Below, piece after piece: positions 25,518-33,949 of a stretch of DNA of 38,629 bases. This DNA is from Actinomycetes bacterium. Its GTDB lineage: Bacteria; Actinomycetota; Actinomycetes; Propionibacteriales; Propionibacteriaceae. Position 1 is the first letter of the stretch. Every line of letters starts with the position of its first letter. The DNA lies in the NCBI GenBank assembly GCA_023442485.1, contig JAEZZG010000018.1, positions 1 through 38,629 on the forward strand, in the 5' to 3' direction. The notes under the pieces are model-generated. The model was not told the DNA's origin and ran no database searches. It was given only the letters and a program-made list of their open reading frames with translations. The translations under genes were made by a program, and so were the position numbers.

Positions 25518-27200
25518 TTAGTCGCGCATTAGGCGGCGATGTTTTGACGCGTGTGGCCGGGCAGCTTCCTCACCGAGGCGTGCCACCTTATTCTTCTCGT
25601 AGTCAGCGAAGTTTCCTTCAAACCAGAACCACTTTGCCTCGTCCTCGTCGTCTCCCTCCCAAGCCAGGATATGGGTGGCGGTGCGGTCGAGGAACCACCG
25701 GTCGTGAGAGATGACCACAGCACAGCCAGGAAACTCCAGCAATGCGTCCTCAAGAGACTGCAGGGTCTCGACATCAAGATCGTTGGTGGGTTCGTCCAGG
25801 AGTAAGAGGTTGCCGCCCATCTTCAAGGTCAACGCCAGATTCAGACGGTTGCGTTCACCGCCAGACAGCACTCCAGAAGGTTTTTGCTGATCCGGCCCCT
25901 TGAACCCGAAAGACGCAACATAGGCTCGCGACGGAACCTCGAAGGAACCAGCCTTGAGGTAGTCCAAACCGTCAGAGACGACCTCCCAGACGTTCTTCTT
26001 CGGATCAATACCGGCACGGTTCTGGTCAACATAGGAGATCTTGACGGTTTCCCCTAGTTTCAGCGTGCCTGAATCAGGTTGTTCCTCACCGATAATCATC
26101 TTGAACAAGGTGGATTTACCCACACCGTTAGGGCCAATCACGCCGACGATACCTGCACGCGGCAGGTTGAACGACAGGTCACGGATCAAGGTGCGATCGC
26201 CGAAGCCCTTGTTGAGGTGAGACACCTCAAGAACATTGGTGCCTAGGCGCGGACCCGGCGGAATGTTGATCTCTTCAAAGTCGAGCTTGCGACTGCGCTC
26301 GGCTTCGGCTGCCAACTCTTCGTAGCGTTCCAGACGGGCCTTATTCTTGGCCTGCCGGGCCTTCGGAGATGAGCGCACCCAATCGAGTTCTCGCTGCAGA
26401 ATCTTGGCGCGTTTGGCGTCCTTCTTGCCTTCGATCTGGAGGCGGGAGCGCTTGGTCTCGAGATAGGTTGAGTAGTTTCCTTCGTATGGGTGCAGACGTC
26501 CGCGATCGACCTCACAGATCCACTCGGCGACATTATCCAAGAAATAACGGTCGTGAGTGACGGCGAGGACTGCGCCCGGATAGTTCTTTAGGTGGCCTTC
26601 GAGCCAGTTCACCGACTCAGCATCAAGGTGGTTCGTCGGTTCATCGAGTAGTAACAGGTCAGGCTGTTGCAGCAGCAGTTTGACCATGGCAACGCGACGG
26701 CGTTCACCTCCGGAAAGCACAGATACCGGGGTGTCTGGCGGCGGGCACTGCAAAGCGTCCATGGCTTGAGCTAGCTGGGAGTCAAGATCCCAGGCATCCC
26801 TGGCGTCTAGTTCTGTCTGTAGCTCCCCCATCTCGGCAAGTAGGCTGTCGAAGTCGGCATCAGGGTCTGCCATCAACGCCGAAACTTCGTTGTAGCGGTC
26901 GAGAAGAGCCTTGGTTTCTGCGACACCTTCCTCGACGTTTTCCAAGACGGTCTTGTCTTCGGTAAGCGGAGGCTCCTGCAGCAAGATTCCGACGGTGGCC
27001 CCCTTGGCGAGCATAGCCTCACCGTTATTGGCCTTCTCCAGGCCGGCCATCAGTTTCAACAGTGTTGACTTACCAGCCCCGTTTGGGCCGACGACGCCAA
27101 TCTTTGCGCCTGGGAAGAAAGCAAGGGTCACGTCGTCAAGAATCAGCTTTTCGCCGATGGTCTTTCGGACCTTATGCATGGTGTAGATGAACTCAGCCAT
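25518..27200 (-). CDS. ettA: Energy-dependent translational throttle protein EttA (ABC-F)
   Basis: A ribosome-associated ABC-F ATPase that binds the E site and gates elongation by cellular energy charge. 560 residues without membrane segments. The first ATPase has GPNGAGKST, LSGGERRRVAM and LLLLDEPTNHLD. A charged arm/linker runs from about 240 to 320 (KRSRLQIEGKKDAKRAKI). The second ATPase has GPNGVGKST, LSGGERNRLNLAL and LLLLDEPTNDLD. The N-terminus MAEFIYTMHKVRKTIG is the conserved EttA start, although the SD-like AAGGA lies unusually far upstream. namA follows. Confidence 0.97.
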   Translation of the reverse strand: MAEFIYTMHKVRKTIGEKLILDDVTLAFFPGAKIGVVGPNGAGKSTLLKLMAGLEKANNGEAMLAKGATVGILLQEPPLTEDKTVLENVEEGVAETKALLDRYNEVSALMADPDADFDSLLAEMGELQTELDARDAWDLDSQLAQAMDALQCPPPDTPVSVLSGGERRRVAMVKLLLQQPDLLLLDEPTNHLDAESVNWLEGHLKNYPGAVLAVTHDRYFLDNVAEWICEVDRGRLHPYEGNYSTYLETKRSRLQIEGKKDAKRAKILQRELDWVRSSPKARQAKNKARLERYEELAAEAERSRKLDFEEINIPPGPRLGTNVLEVSHLNKGFGDRTLIRDLSFNLPRAGIVGVIGPNGVGKSTLFKMIIGEEQPDSGTLKLGETVKISYVDQNRAGIDPKKNVWEVVSDGLDYLKAGSFEVPSRAYVASFGFKGPDQQKPSGVLSGGERNRLNLALTLKMGGNLLLLDEPTNDLDVETLQSLEDALLEFPGCAVVISHDRWFLDRTATHILAWEGDDEDEAKWFWFEGNFADYEKNKVARLGEEAARPHASKHRRLMRD

Positions 27201-27719
27201 GAAACAGTACTAATCCTTATCGATTGAAGGTGGGTTACAGACAGGTCATCGAGTGATATCAGCTCGAGTCGTATCAGGGTTGACCCTCAGCTCAACCACG
27301 TCGAAGACGTCAAAGACGGGTTCACTAACGTCTGTCGTCACCGATATTATGCCAGCCTTTCGCTCCATCTCCGATTCAAGGTTGTCGAGTTAGCTACGCC
27401 GCTGAGAGGGAGTTTGACCCATCATCGTCTTGCCCCTGACATCGACAAACCAAGCTGATAGTCTGACAAGGGCGGGATTCAAACAACGACGTTCGTTCCG
27501 CTGTTGTCAACCAAATAAGCGTCCGTAACGGATCACCACTTCCACTTAAAACACCGCTATCTGGTGGTGGCCTCCAACATCTAGTCGGTGGTTGTGCCGG
27601 AGCGTCATGAGCCAACACGAAGTGGTGAGTTCATGCTCGCAAGTATGTGATGGCGAGCCGATCAGATGCTGCCCTTATTTCTCTTGAAAGCCGTTCACCC
27701 CTCCCAAGGAAGTGATGTC
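27201..27719. other. 519-base gene-free region between divergent ettA and dhaK
   Basis: No convincing gene is seen. The stretch holds several dyads. Near ettA are TGATA/TATCA (27254-27276, around CTCGAG) and GGTTGA/TCAACC (27278-27297, 8-base loop). Towards dhaK are AACGA-CGT-TCGTT (27485-27497) and TCCGT-A-ACGGA (27522-27532). TTGTCA at 27504-27509 between the last two could be a -35, but no strong -10 follows. The region probably contains both promoters and operator sites; no regulator gene is adjacent. Confidence 0.5.
27485..27532 (+). promoter_or_regulatory. Two palindromes upstream of dhaK, possible operators
   Basis: AACGACGTTCGTT (27485-27497) and TCCGTAACGGA (27522-27532) are perfect short palindromes 190-240 bases before the dhaK start, with TTGTCA between them. 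The spacing suits promoter control. The binding protein is unknown. Confidence 0.3.
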
Positions 27720-28715
27720 ATGACGAAGGTCAAGAAAATCCTCAACGATCCCGAGAACATTGTCTCAGAAGTCCTCGACGGCTATGTCGCAGCTTCTTGC
27801 GGTGCCCTCTCCCGGCCCGAAGAGCGCATCTTGGTCCGCACTGATCTACCCGGTAACAAGGTTGGTTTGGTGATCGGCGGCGGATCAGGGCATGAACCTC
27901 TCTACACCGCTTATGTCGGCGATGGCTTCGCTGATGCTTCCGTGGCTGGCAACATCTTTGCGGCCCCCGCACCCCAACATGTCACGGCTGCGATCAAGGC
28001 TGTTGACCAAGGCAAAGGCGTCTTGATGGTCTACGGCAACTACGCAGGTGACGTGCTGAACTTCGACATGGGTGCCGAAGACGCGACGGACGAGACCGGG
28101 GTTGACGTTCGCACCGTCCTCGTCGCAGACGATGCAGCCACCGAGGATCTGTCTTCACGTCGCGGCATCGGTGGAGCCTTCTATCAGGTGCGGATCGCCG
28201 GCGCTATCTGCCGTGAAGCCGAGACCCTTGATCAAGCCGAAGCTGTCGTCCGTCGCGTCGTAGACAACTTGCGGTCTCTCGGAGTCGCCGTCAAGGCAGG
28301 CTCGCTGCCCGAAACCGGTGAACCAACCTTCGAGCTCGGTGATGACGAAATCGAGATCGGCCTCGGTATGCACGGGGAAGTCGGCGTCGAGCGCACCAAG
28401 TTGATCCCCGCCGACGAGCTGACCTCCAACATGATGGATGTGCTGGTCAAGGACCTTCCCTTCGCATCTGGAGACCGAGTCGCGATGTGTATCAACAATC
28501 TAGGATCCACCACTCAGATGGAACTGATGATCGTTGCCCGCAAGGCCGCACAAATCCTCAAAGACGCCGGGATTGATCTCGCCAGGACCGACGTCGGCTC
28601 CTTCTGCGGCAGCCAAGAGATGGCTGGTTTCTCCATCTCCTTGCTGAAACTTGACGATGAGCTCGAGCGCTTGCTCAACTCCCCATGCAAGTGCATCTCC
28701 TATCAACAGGCCTAG
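27720..28715 (+). CDS. dhaK: Dihydroxyacetone kinase subunit DhaK
   Basis: Binds dihydroxyacetone covalently for phosphorylation by DhaL. 331 residues from ATG 27720 with AAGGA nine bases upstream; the longer in-frame start adds an unrelated 18 residues. GGGSGHEPLYTAYVGDGF carries H58, YGNYAGDVLNFDMG carries D111, and GLGMHGEVG carries H218. These correspond to the His/Asp/His set of E. coli DhaK (His218 is the covalent-binding residue). It is followed by dhaL after 54 bases containing a strong hairpin. The related erythrulose kinases share this fold, so the substrate is probable rather than proven. Confidence 0.95.
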   Translation: MTKVKKILNDPENIVSEVLDGYVAASCGALSRPEERILVRTDLPGNKVGLVIGGGSGHEPLYTAYVGDGFADASVAGNIFAAPAPQHVTAAIKAVDQGKGVLMVYGNYAGDVLNFDMGAEDATDETGVDVRTVLVADDAATEDLSSRRGIGGAFYQVRIAGAICREAETLDQAEAVVRRVVDNLRSLGVAVKAGSLPETGEPTFELGDDEIEIGLGMHGEVGVERTKLIPADELTSNMMDVLVKDLPFASGDRVAMCINNLGSTTQMELMIVARKAAQILKDAGIDLARTDVGSFCGSQEMAGFSISLLKLDDELERLLNSPCKCISYQQA

Positions 28716-28724
28716 TCCACCCGA

Positions 28725-28754
28725 GTTTGGCCGCCCACCTCTGGGCGGCCAAAC
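28725..28754 (+). promoter_or_regulatory. Strong intercistronic hairpin between dhaK and dhaL
   Basis: A perfect 13-base-pair GC-rich stem (28725-28737 with 28742-28754) closes a CCTC tetraloop. No T-run follows and the dhaL SD (AAAGG) lies just downstream. It may cause partial termination or protect the dhaK 3' end, setting the DhaK:DhaL ratio. Confidence 0.7.
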
Positions 28755-28769
28755 CGAAGAAAGGCGATC

Positions 28770-29396
28770 ATGGAACTCACAGTTTCTCAAGCCACCCACA
28801 TGCTGATTCGTGCCTGCGACGCCATCATTGACCACGTTGATTTACTCACCAAAGCCGATCAAAACGTCGGAGACGGTGACCACGGTATGGGCATGAAGCG
28901 CGGATTCTCTGCAGCCAAGAAAGCCATCGAAGAGTTAGCCGAACCCGAAACCGTCGGGGACGTCTTCAAGGCGGGCGGCCAAGCAATTCTTGCTGAATCC
29001 GGAGGAGCGTCAGGAGTCATTTTTGCCCTCCTCCTGCGCTCCGGCTTCAAATCACTCGGCCAAACTCTCACAGCCGACGGCTTCGCCGACTGGCTCTCCA
29101 CTGCCGCCGACACCATCGCGACCCGAGGAAAAGCCAAACCAGGTGACAAAACCATGCTCGACGCCCTCATCCCTGCATCCGAAGCGGCAAGATCGGCTAC
29201 CGCCGACGGGCTCGCTGCCGTCACTGCCGCAGCCTATCAGGGTGCCCGTGACGGAGTAGAAGCCACCAAGGATATGGTCGCGGCCTTCGGCAAGGCGAAG
29301 GCGTTGGGAGAAAGAAGCCTCGGATTCCCCGACCCAGGGGCAATCTCTACTTCGCTGATTCTTGGTGCCATGCGCGACTACGTCGCCGAAAATTAG
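28770..29396 (+). CDS. dhaL: Dihydroxyacetone kinase subunit DhaL
   Basis: The nucleotide-binding subunit of the PTS-dependent dihydroxyacetone kinase. 208 residues, all-helical. The Mg-ADP site is D30, D35, D37 in KADQNVGDGDHGMGM, the same numbers as E. coli DhaL. GGASGVIFALLL and a KPGDKTMLDAL motif follow. In PTS-type systems a DhaM protein rephosphorylates the bound ADP; no dhaM lies in this window, so it must be elsewhere or replaced. A strong hairpin lies 14 bases after the stop codon. Confidence 0.95.
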   Translation: MELTVSQATHMLIRACDAIIDHVDLLTKADQNVGDGDHGMGMKRGFSAAKKAIEELAEPETVGDVFKAGGQAILAESGGASGVIFALLLRSGFKSLGQTLTADGFADWLSTAADTIATRGKAKPGDKTMLDALIPASEAARSATADGLAAVTAAAYQGARDGVEATKDMVAAFGKAKALGERSLGFPDPGAISTSLILGAMRDYVAEN

Positions 29397-29410
29397 CACA
29401 CCCAATCGCT

Positions 29411-29436
29411 GTTGTGGCCGGGCCACCGGCCACAAC
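29411..29436 (+). terminator. Hairpin after dhaL (terminator-like, no T-run)
   Basis: GTTGTGGCCG (29411-29420) pairs perfectly with CGGCCACAAC (29427-29436) around a 6-base loop. The tail lacks the T-run of an intrinsic terminator. It stands between convergent dhaL and ssb and could act on both strands. Confidence 0.5.
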
Positions 29437-29494
29437 GATCTCACCCCGTGAAGCCTCGCGCCCATGCAAGTCCAGCCGCAACCGGCCACAACGA
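29425..29494. repeat. 14-base direct repeat ACCGGCCACAACGA, two copies
   Basis: Copies lie at 29425-29438 and 29481-29494. Either copy can pair with the same upstream arm GTTGTGGCCGG (29411-29421), so two alternative hairpins are possible: 10 base pairs with the first copy and 11 with the second. Confidence 0.7.
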
Positions 29495-29582
29495 CGTCTA
29501 AAGCTGCGCCAGCCGTTAACATTCCACGACCACTCTAACCTTCGAGGACCAACCGTGCCGGCCACATGATCGAGCGAGGCTC

Positions 29583-30002
29583 TTACGATGCCGCAGCCAC
29601 CCATTCCTTGACCGGATCAACTGCAACGGTGCCTTCGGTGACCTCTCGAGGCACCTCCGTCTTAGAAAAGATCGCGGTTCCCCTCGTCAAGTCATGACCG
29701 ACAGAAGAGGCTTCGATGACCGAGCGGGAGTGTTGCTGTCCGTCCGCATCGACCCATTCATTCGAGCGGAGCCTTCCCGCGATTACCACCGGATCGCCTT
29801 TATTGATTGAGTGCAAGACATTCGTCGCCAATCGACCTGAGCACGACACTGACATCCACATCGTCGCACCATCAACCCAATCTCCTTGTTTGCGAAGCCT
29901 AGGCGTAGTCGCCACCCGGAAGCGCGCAAACTGCCAACCGTCTCCCTGAGTGAACTCGATATCAGTCCCGACATTGCCGGTCAAGATAATTGACGCATCC
30001 AT
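29583..30002 (-). CDS. ssb: Short single-stranded DNA-binding protein (SSB paralogue)
   Basis: An OB-fold ssDNA-binding protein of 139 residues from ATG 30002, with a GAGGA SD; the longer in-frame reading adds a non-homologous N-terminus. Core motifs are IILTGNVGTDIEF, WQFARFRVATTPR, WMSVSCSGRLA, NKGDPVVIAGRLRSNEW and the ASSVGHDLTRG strand. It lacks the Gly-rich tail and acidic DDDIPF-like tip that recruit partners in the main replicative SSB. It is therefore probably a secondary SSB (SsbB-like). It lies downstream of the GTPase pair on the same strand after 300 bases. Confidence 0.88.
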   Translation of the reverse strand: MDASIILTGNVGTDIEFTQGDGWQFARFRVATTPRLRKQGDWVDGATMWMSVSCSGRLATNVLHSINKGDPVVIAGRLRSNEWVDADGQQHSRSVIEASSVGHDLTRGTAIFSKTEVPREVTEGTVAVDPVKEWVAAAS

Positions 30003-30302
30003 ATTTTCCTCACATTCTGCGATGACACCCCACACCGAGTACCCAAAGAATCTGGCTGGGGTTTATTTCGTCATCAGGAATATCGCCGTCACCGACCCCA
30101 AGTGCCTGGTGAAGGAACAGATGTGGATAACTCCAGGAAAACAGTAAGAGGCTCTAGGCAGATGAGCTGATTTGCCACCTGCACCGGTCAAGACTGCGCA
30201 TGTGAGCCACCCGTCGTGTGGGCCACCTGGCGGGGTGAGCGAAACCTCGATGGGACGTCAATTCCCCAGCCTGGCCCGTCAACCTCGAACCTGGCAGCCA
30301 AG
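30003..30302. other. 300-base gap upstream of ssb
   Basis: No gene is seen. The gap should hold the ssb promoter, but no clear -35/-10 pair stood out. It contains one perfect DnaA-box 9-mer (TTATCCACA on the minus strand, 30122-30130). Confidence 0.4.
30122..30130 (-). promoter_or_regulatory. Single perfect DnaA-box 9-mer
   Basis: TTATCCACA on the minus strand, about 120 bases upstream of ssb. One copy with no cluster, so it is not an origin. It could be a chance match or a DnaA-responsive site for ssb. Confidence 0.25.
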
Positions 30303-31910
30303 CTACCTGGCCACCTTGGCCGCAGCACGGGCGGCGTTCGCATCCGAAATCACCTGATTGATCGGGACGACCACATCGTCGACGATCACTTCACGCATCG
30401 ACCCGAGCAGTCGCTCCCGGACGAGACGTTCACGACGCCTGGCACTCAACCTCGTCAAGGATGAACTCAACGCGGCCACGATGATCGAGAGGACCCCACT
30501 GGCAAGCAGCAACATCACAGGTAGGTCCACACCCTTATTTTCGTAAAGGACCGGAAGGGTCGGCAGGTGGAACCAATCCAGCACCCAGTTCACTAAGACC
30601 CACGATGCTCCCACGAAGAATACGAAGGTCAGCAACCATTGAATCACGTTGATCAGGCTCCACACTGCCGGGGGCTTCATCTGCAGATCAGTGTGTCCGA
30701 TTGCCCGATCCATGTGGTCAGGGATTTGGTCCAGATTGGTCACTGACGCCTCGCGCACTGCCTCCGCCCACCGCTTAGGCAACCCGTCCGAGCACGACCT
30801 GGCGAGGTCTCTTACCCCGGATTGAATCTGGGCTTCGGCAACTGCAGTAGCCCTCGGCAAGGAGGTGCGATCAATGATCGTCACCGATGAGTCGTCTGGT
30901 TCCTTCTTGCCAGACGAAGGCAGGTCGAGGTGGAACCGCCGCAGGGGATCCGGACGGAACCGTCCCAGCCAACGCACCAACGGCCACCCTGTTGCCAGAT
31001 GCCCCCTGTGCTGTGTGGCTTCTCTCACCGCGCGAGTTACTGTCGAAATCCCGGCTGCGTCAGCACACGATTGCGTCACCTTATCAATTTGTGCGGCACG
31101 AACTTCCTTAACTTCTCGCTGTGGAAGCTGCGGCTCAATCGCTAAGACAACCTTCTGCAAGTCAGCAGAGATTCGCTTCCTCATCATGGTTGACTCAGCC
31201 ACGCGATCTCGAAGCAGGTCGCGGACCCGAGCAATCCCCCATCCAGTCAGGGTCGAAGCCACTAACAACGGGGTCCGGGCCAGGCCTTCGTCATCGAGGA
31301 TGCGACGCAGGTCCTTGACGCAGGTTTCTAACTCGTTCGGTTGAAGGGTATCTGCCTGGTTGAGAACCACCATCATCACGCCGGCGTGAGGAGCGAGCGG
31401 ACGCAAGAACCGCTCGTGCAGGGCAGCGTCAGCATATTTCTGCGGATCGACCACCCACACCAACATATCCACCATGGTCACCAATCGATCCACCGTCAAT
31501 CGGTGAGATACCTCAGTGGAATCATGATCGGGCAAGTCCATCAACACCAAGCCGTCGAGGTGATGATGGCCGCCTGCGATCAGGTGACGGGTCGATACAT
31601 CCAACCAATCAAGCAGTTCATCGGGCAGAGTTTCTCCCCACACGCACGCCATCGGCTTGGAGGTGGTGGGGCGAATAACTCCCGGGATCGCCAAGGTCGT
31701 CTGGGACAGTGCATTAAATAGACTCGACTTCCCTGACCCAGTTGCCCCCGCCAGGGCAACCACAGTGTGATCCCCCACAAAGGACAGTCTCTTCCCAGCC
31801 GTGGCCAGAAGCGCAGAGGCGGCGCGATGATCGGCAGGATCGATGCGACCCTGCGTCACGTTGACGAGGGTCTCCAACGCGTTGATGCGATCCGACAACG
31901 GCTTAGACAT
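30303..31910 (-). CDS. Membrane-anchored dynamin-like GTPase (second of a pair)
   Basis: A 535-residue GTPase. ATG 31910 (MSKPLSDRINALE) overlaps the stop of the upstream GTPase gene, with GGGG as SD. G-motifs are G1 GATGSGKSS at about 55-63, G2 around RPTTSKP, G3 DLPDHDS and G4 NQAD. The C-terminal third carries two membrane segments (about 425-445 and 465-482) followed by a basic amphipathic tail. This resembles the YfjP/DynA-DynB-like pairs of actinobacteria, which often occur as two neighbouring genes; Streptomyces DynA/DynB act at division septa. A membrane-remodelling role is an inference. ssb lies 300 bases downstream. Confidence 0.85.
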   Translation of the reverse strand: MSKPLSDRINALETLVNVTQGRIDPADHRAASALLATAGKRLSFVGDHTVVALAGATGSGKSSLFNALSQTTLAIPGVIRPTTSKPMACVWGETLPDELLDWLDVSTRHLIAGGHHHLDGLVLMDLPDHDSTEVSHRLTVDRLVTMVDMLVWVVDPQKYADAALHERFLRPLAPHAGVMMVVLNQADTLQPNELETCVKDLRRILDDEGLARTPLLVASTLTGWGIARVRDLLRDRVAESTMMRKRISADLQKVVLAIEPQLPQREVKEVRAAQIDKVTQSCADAAGISTVTRAVREATQHRGHLATGWPLVRWLGRFRPDPLRRFHLDLPSSGKKEPDDSSVTIIDRTSLPRATAVAEAQIQSGVRDLARSCSDGLPKRWAEAVREASVTNLDQIPDHMDRAIGHTDLQMKPPAVWSLINVIQWLLTFVFFVGASWVLVNWVLDWFHLPTLPVLYENKGVDLPVMLLLASGVLSIIVAALSSSLTRLSARRRERLVRERLLGSMREVIVDDVVVPINQVISDANAARAAAKVAR

Positions 31911-33675
31911 CGGCGTCACCCCGCGTACGATCCGAGGGCGCATCCATGACGGCAAGCTTTGCCTCGACCGATGTGAACTCAGAGCCAGCCAAGCCTGCAG
32001 TTACTTCGGCGACTGCGTCTCGAATCTGGTCACCGAGATCAATCGGGAGACTAATGCGGTCAAGAACCTCGGTAAACCGGGATAGTTGAGTCGCGAAGAG
32101 GTCGTCGATGCGGGCGTCAAGCAGCTCCTTGGCTCGCCTAGACAAGTTGCGCACGGCATCGTCACCAAATAAGGATTCGAGAAGTTTTTGCGCGACGACG
32201 GAAGTCCCACCGGCAATCCCGATTTCGGCACCGGTCAACCCACCTGTCGACGCAAACACGATCACCATCAACGCAGCACCGATGCCGTTGACGCCCAGGG
32301 CAGCGATCCTGGCTTGATTGCGTTTGGTTTGGCCCTTGGCGCTGACCAGGTCAAGAACGTCGGCTTGCCAATTACGCACCAGATCAGGAACACCACGGTC
32401 GAATTCGTCGTCAGTGTGCGCCAGATCGTCGGAAATCGACTCCAGGATTTGGCGTCCAGCAGGATGAGCCTGCCAGGAACCCACCGTGTGCTCACAAGCA
32501 GACATACCGGCTTCACGAATCAAGGTGTGCAAGCCAGACTCAACTGCCGAGCGCATCTGCGCTCCCTCGACTGGGGCGGACGAGAACAAAGAGGCAAAAC
32601 GATCCCTAAGCCTGGAGACCTTCTCATTCAGCGCACGGGTGAACTGACTCGTTCCGGCGAAATCCTCCCAGCGCTGCAGCACTTCACCGCGCAACATCGT
32701 GCCGTCGGAAGTCTGTAACTTGACCGTGCGGATCGCATCATCGAAGTGACTCACCGCATCCTTGCGTAAGCCCTGCCAGGCCGCACTCTGTTCATCAACG
32801 TGATCGGCGATGCGCAAAGACTGATCAGAAACGGCTGCGATTGCACCAGACAAAGATGACATCACCACGGCGCGTCGGCTCTGTTGGTCGTGGGCGATGC
32901 CAGCGAGCCAGCGACGGATCGGCGCCACTGTCTTCTCCGGGAGAATCCCGTCGGCGTCAGTGACGGTTTCAGGGACGACGAAGAGAGGGGAATCCGCCAA
33001 TCCGCGCTCGGTCATCATCGTGGCGAGGTGACGAGGTACGTCCCTCATCGCAGATGGTGGGATTCGGTTGCACACCACACCCACAGCCATGGAGCGTTCG
33101 GATGCGTCAACCAAGTATTCCCAAGGAAGTGCGTCGGCATAGCGGGCTGCAGAGGTACAAAAGAGCCACAGGTCTGCCGCGAGGAGGAGTTCACTCGCTA
33201 GGTTGCGGTTGTCTGAATCGATGGAATCGATGTCGGGGGCGTCAAGTAAGGCCAAACCTTCAGGGATGACCGTAGAGGAGACTAACTGGACGGTGTTGAC
33301 GTCATGGCTGGGTTCGGTCGTCCTGGCTAGCCGAGGCAGCACCCGGGTGGTCTCAAACCAGCTTGCATCATAAGGATGGCAGACCAGGACGGGAGACTTC
33401 GTGGTTGGTCGAATCACTCCGGGACGGGTGACTCGATGCCCCAAGACCGAATTGACGAGGGTGGATTTCCCGGCACCTGTGGAGCCTCCGACAACACACA
33501 GAATCGGGGCGTCTATATCTTTGAGACGAGGCAGGATGTAGTTATTCAACTGCCCGGTGACAGCTTTGATTTGCCGCGAATACTCGTGCGTGTCAGGCAA
33601 AACTAGCGGGAAACTCAGGTCCGCCAGGGCACCACGAAGCCTCGTCAGCGCCTCAAAGAGTGACTGGGTAGCCAT
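31903..33675 (-). CDS. Membrane-anchored dynamin-like GTPase (first of a pair)
   Basis: A 590-residue GTPase from ATG 33675 (MATQSLFEAL); the longer in-frame reading lacks an SD and homology. The P-loop VVGGSTGAGKST lies at about 61-72, the switch region RPTTKSPVLVC follows, G3 is LLDAPDIDSID, and CNRI occupies the G4 position. A helical stalk follows. A hydrophobic segment at about 435-465 (ALMVIVFASTGGLTGAEIG) would insert in the membrane, and a long C-terminal helix completes the fold. The paired gene overlaps its 3' end by eight bases, implying stoichiometric co-translation and probably a heteromeric complex. In many annotations such proteins are mislabelled as ABC transporters. Confidence 0.85.
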   Translation of the reverse strand: MATQSLFEALTRLRGALADLSFPLVLPDTHEYSRQIKAVTGQLNNYILPRLKDIDAPILCVVGGSTGAGKSTLVNSVLGHRVTRPGVIRPTTKSPVLVCHPYDASWFETTRVLPRLARTTEPSHDVNTVQLVSSTVIPEGLALLDAPDIDSIDSDNRNLASELLLAADLWLFCTSAARYADALPWEYLVDASERSMAVGVVCNRIPPSAMRDVPRHLATMMTERGLADSPLFVVPETVTDADGILPEKTVAPIRRWLAGIAHDQQSRRAVVMSSLSGAIAAVSDQSLRIADHVDEQSAAWQGLRKDAVSHFDDAIRTVKLQTSDGTMLRGEVLQRWEDFAGTSQFTRALNEKVSRLRDRFASLFSSAPVEGAQMRSAVESGLHTLIREAGMSACEHTVGSWQAHPAGRQILESISDDLAHTDDEFDRGVPDLVRNWQADVLDLVSAKGQTKRNQARIAALGVNGIGAALMVIVFASTGGLTGAEIGIAGGTSVVAQKLLESLFGDDAVRNLSRRAKELLDARIDDLFATQLSRFTEVLDRISLPIDLGDQIRDAVAEVTAGLAGSEFTSVEAKLAVMDAPSDRTRGDADV

Positions 33676-33949
33676 GGTGTCTTTCGTCAGTGAACTCGAA
33701 CCGACCTCGCAGATCGGCGAAACCACCCGTCTCGGTGATTCTTGGACATCCTACCTAGAAAAGATGAAACTGTGCGAGGGAGATACAGACTGACCCACGT
33801 TTGGGTGAAGCCAGTAATCAAACCGGGCTAATCGCGATGACCGCATGATGGAAATCGAGGTGCGCATAACCACCAATGTCGACTGACTTTTCGCCTAGAC
33901 GATCACCGAACTCTCCATTACTGAGCCCGGCCTGGTTGAGATCGCCGCG

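Noticed and set aside
29052..29522. 156-codon minus-strand ORF over dhaL
   Set aside because: Antisense to a clear gene, Gly/Ser-rich shadow.
30122..30130. Replication origin suggested by a DnaA box
   Set aside because: Only one box, no AT-rich unwinding region and no dnaA or dnaN nearby.
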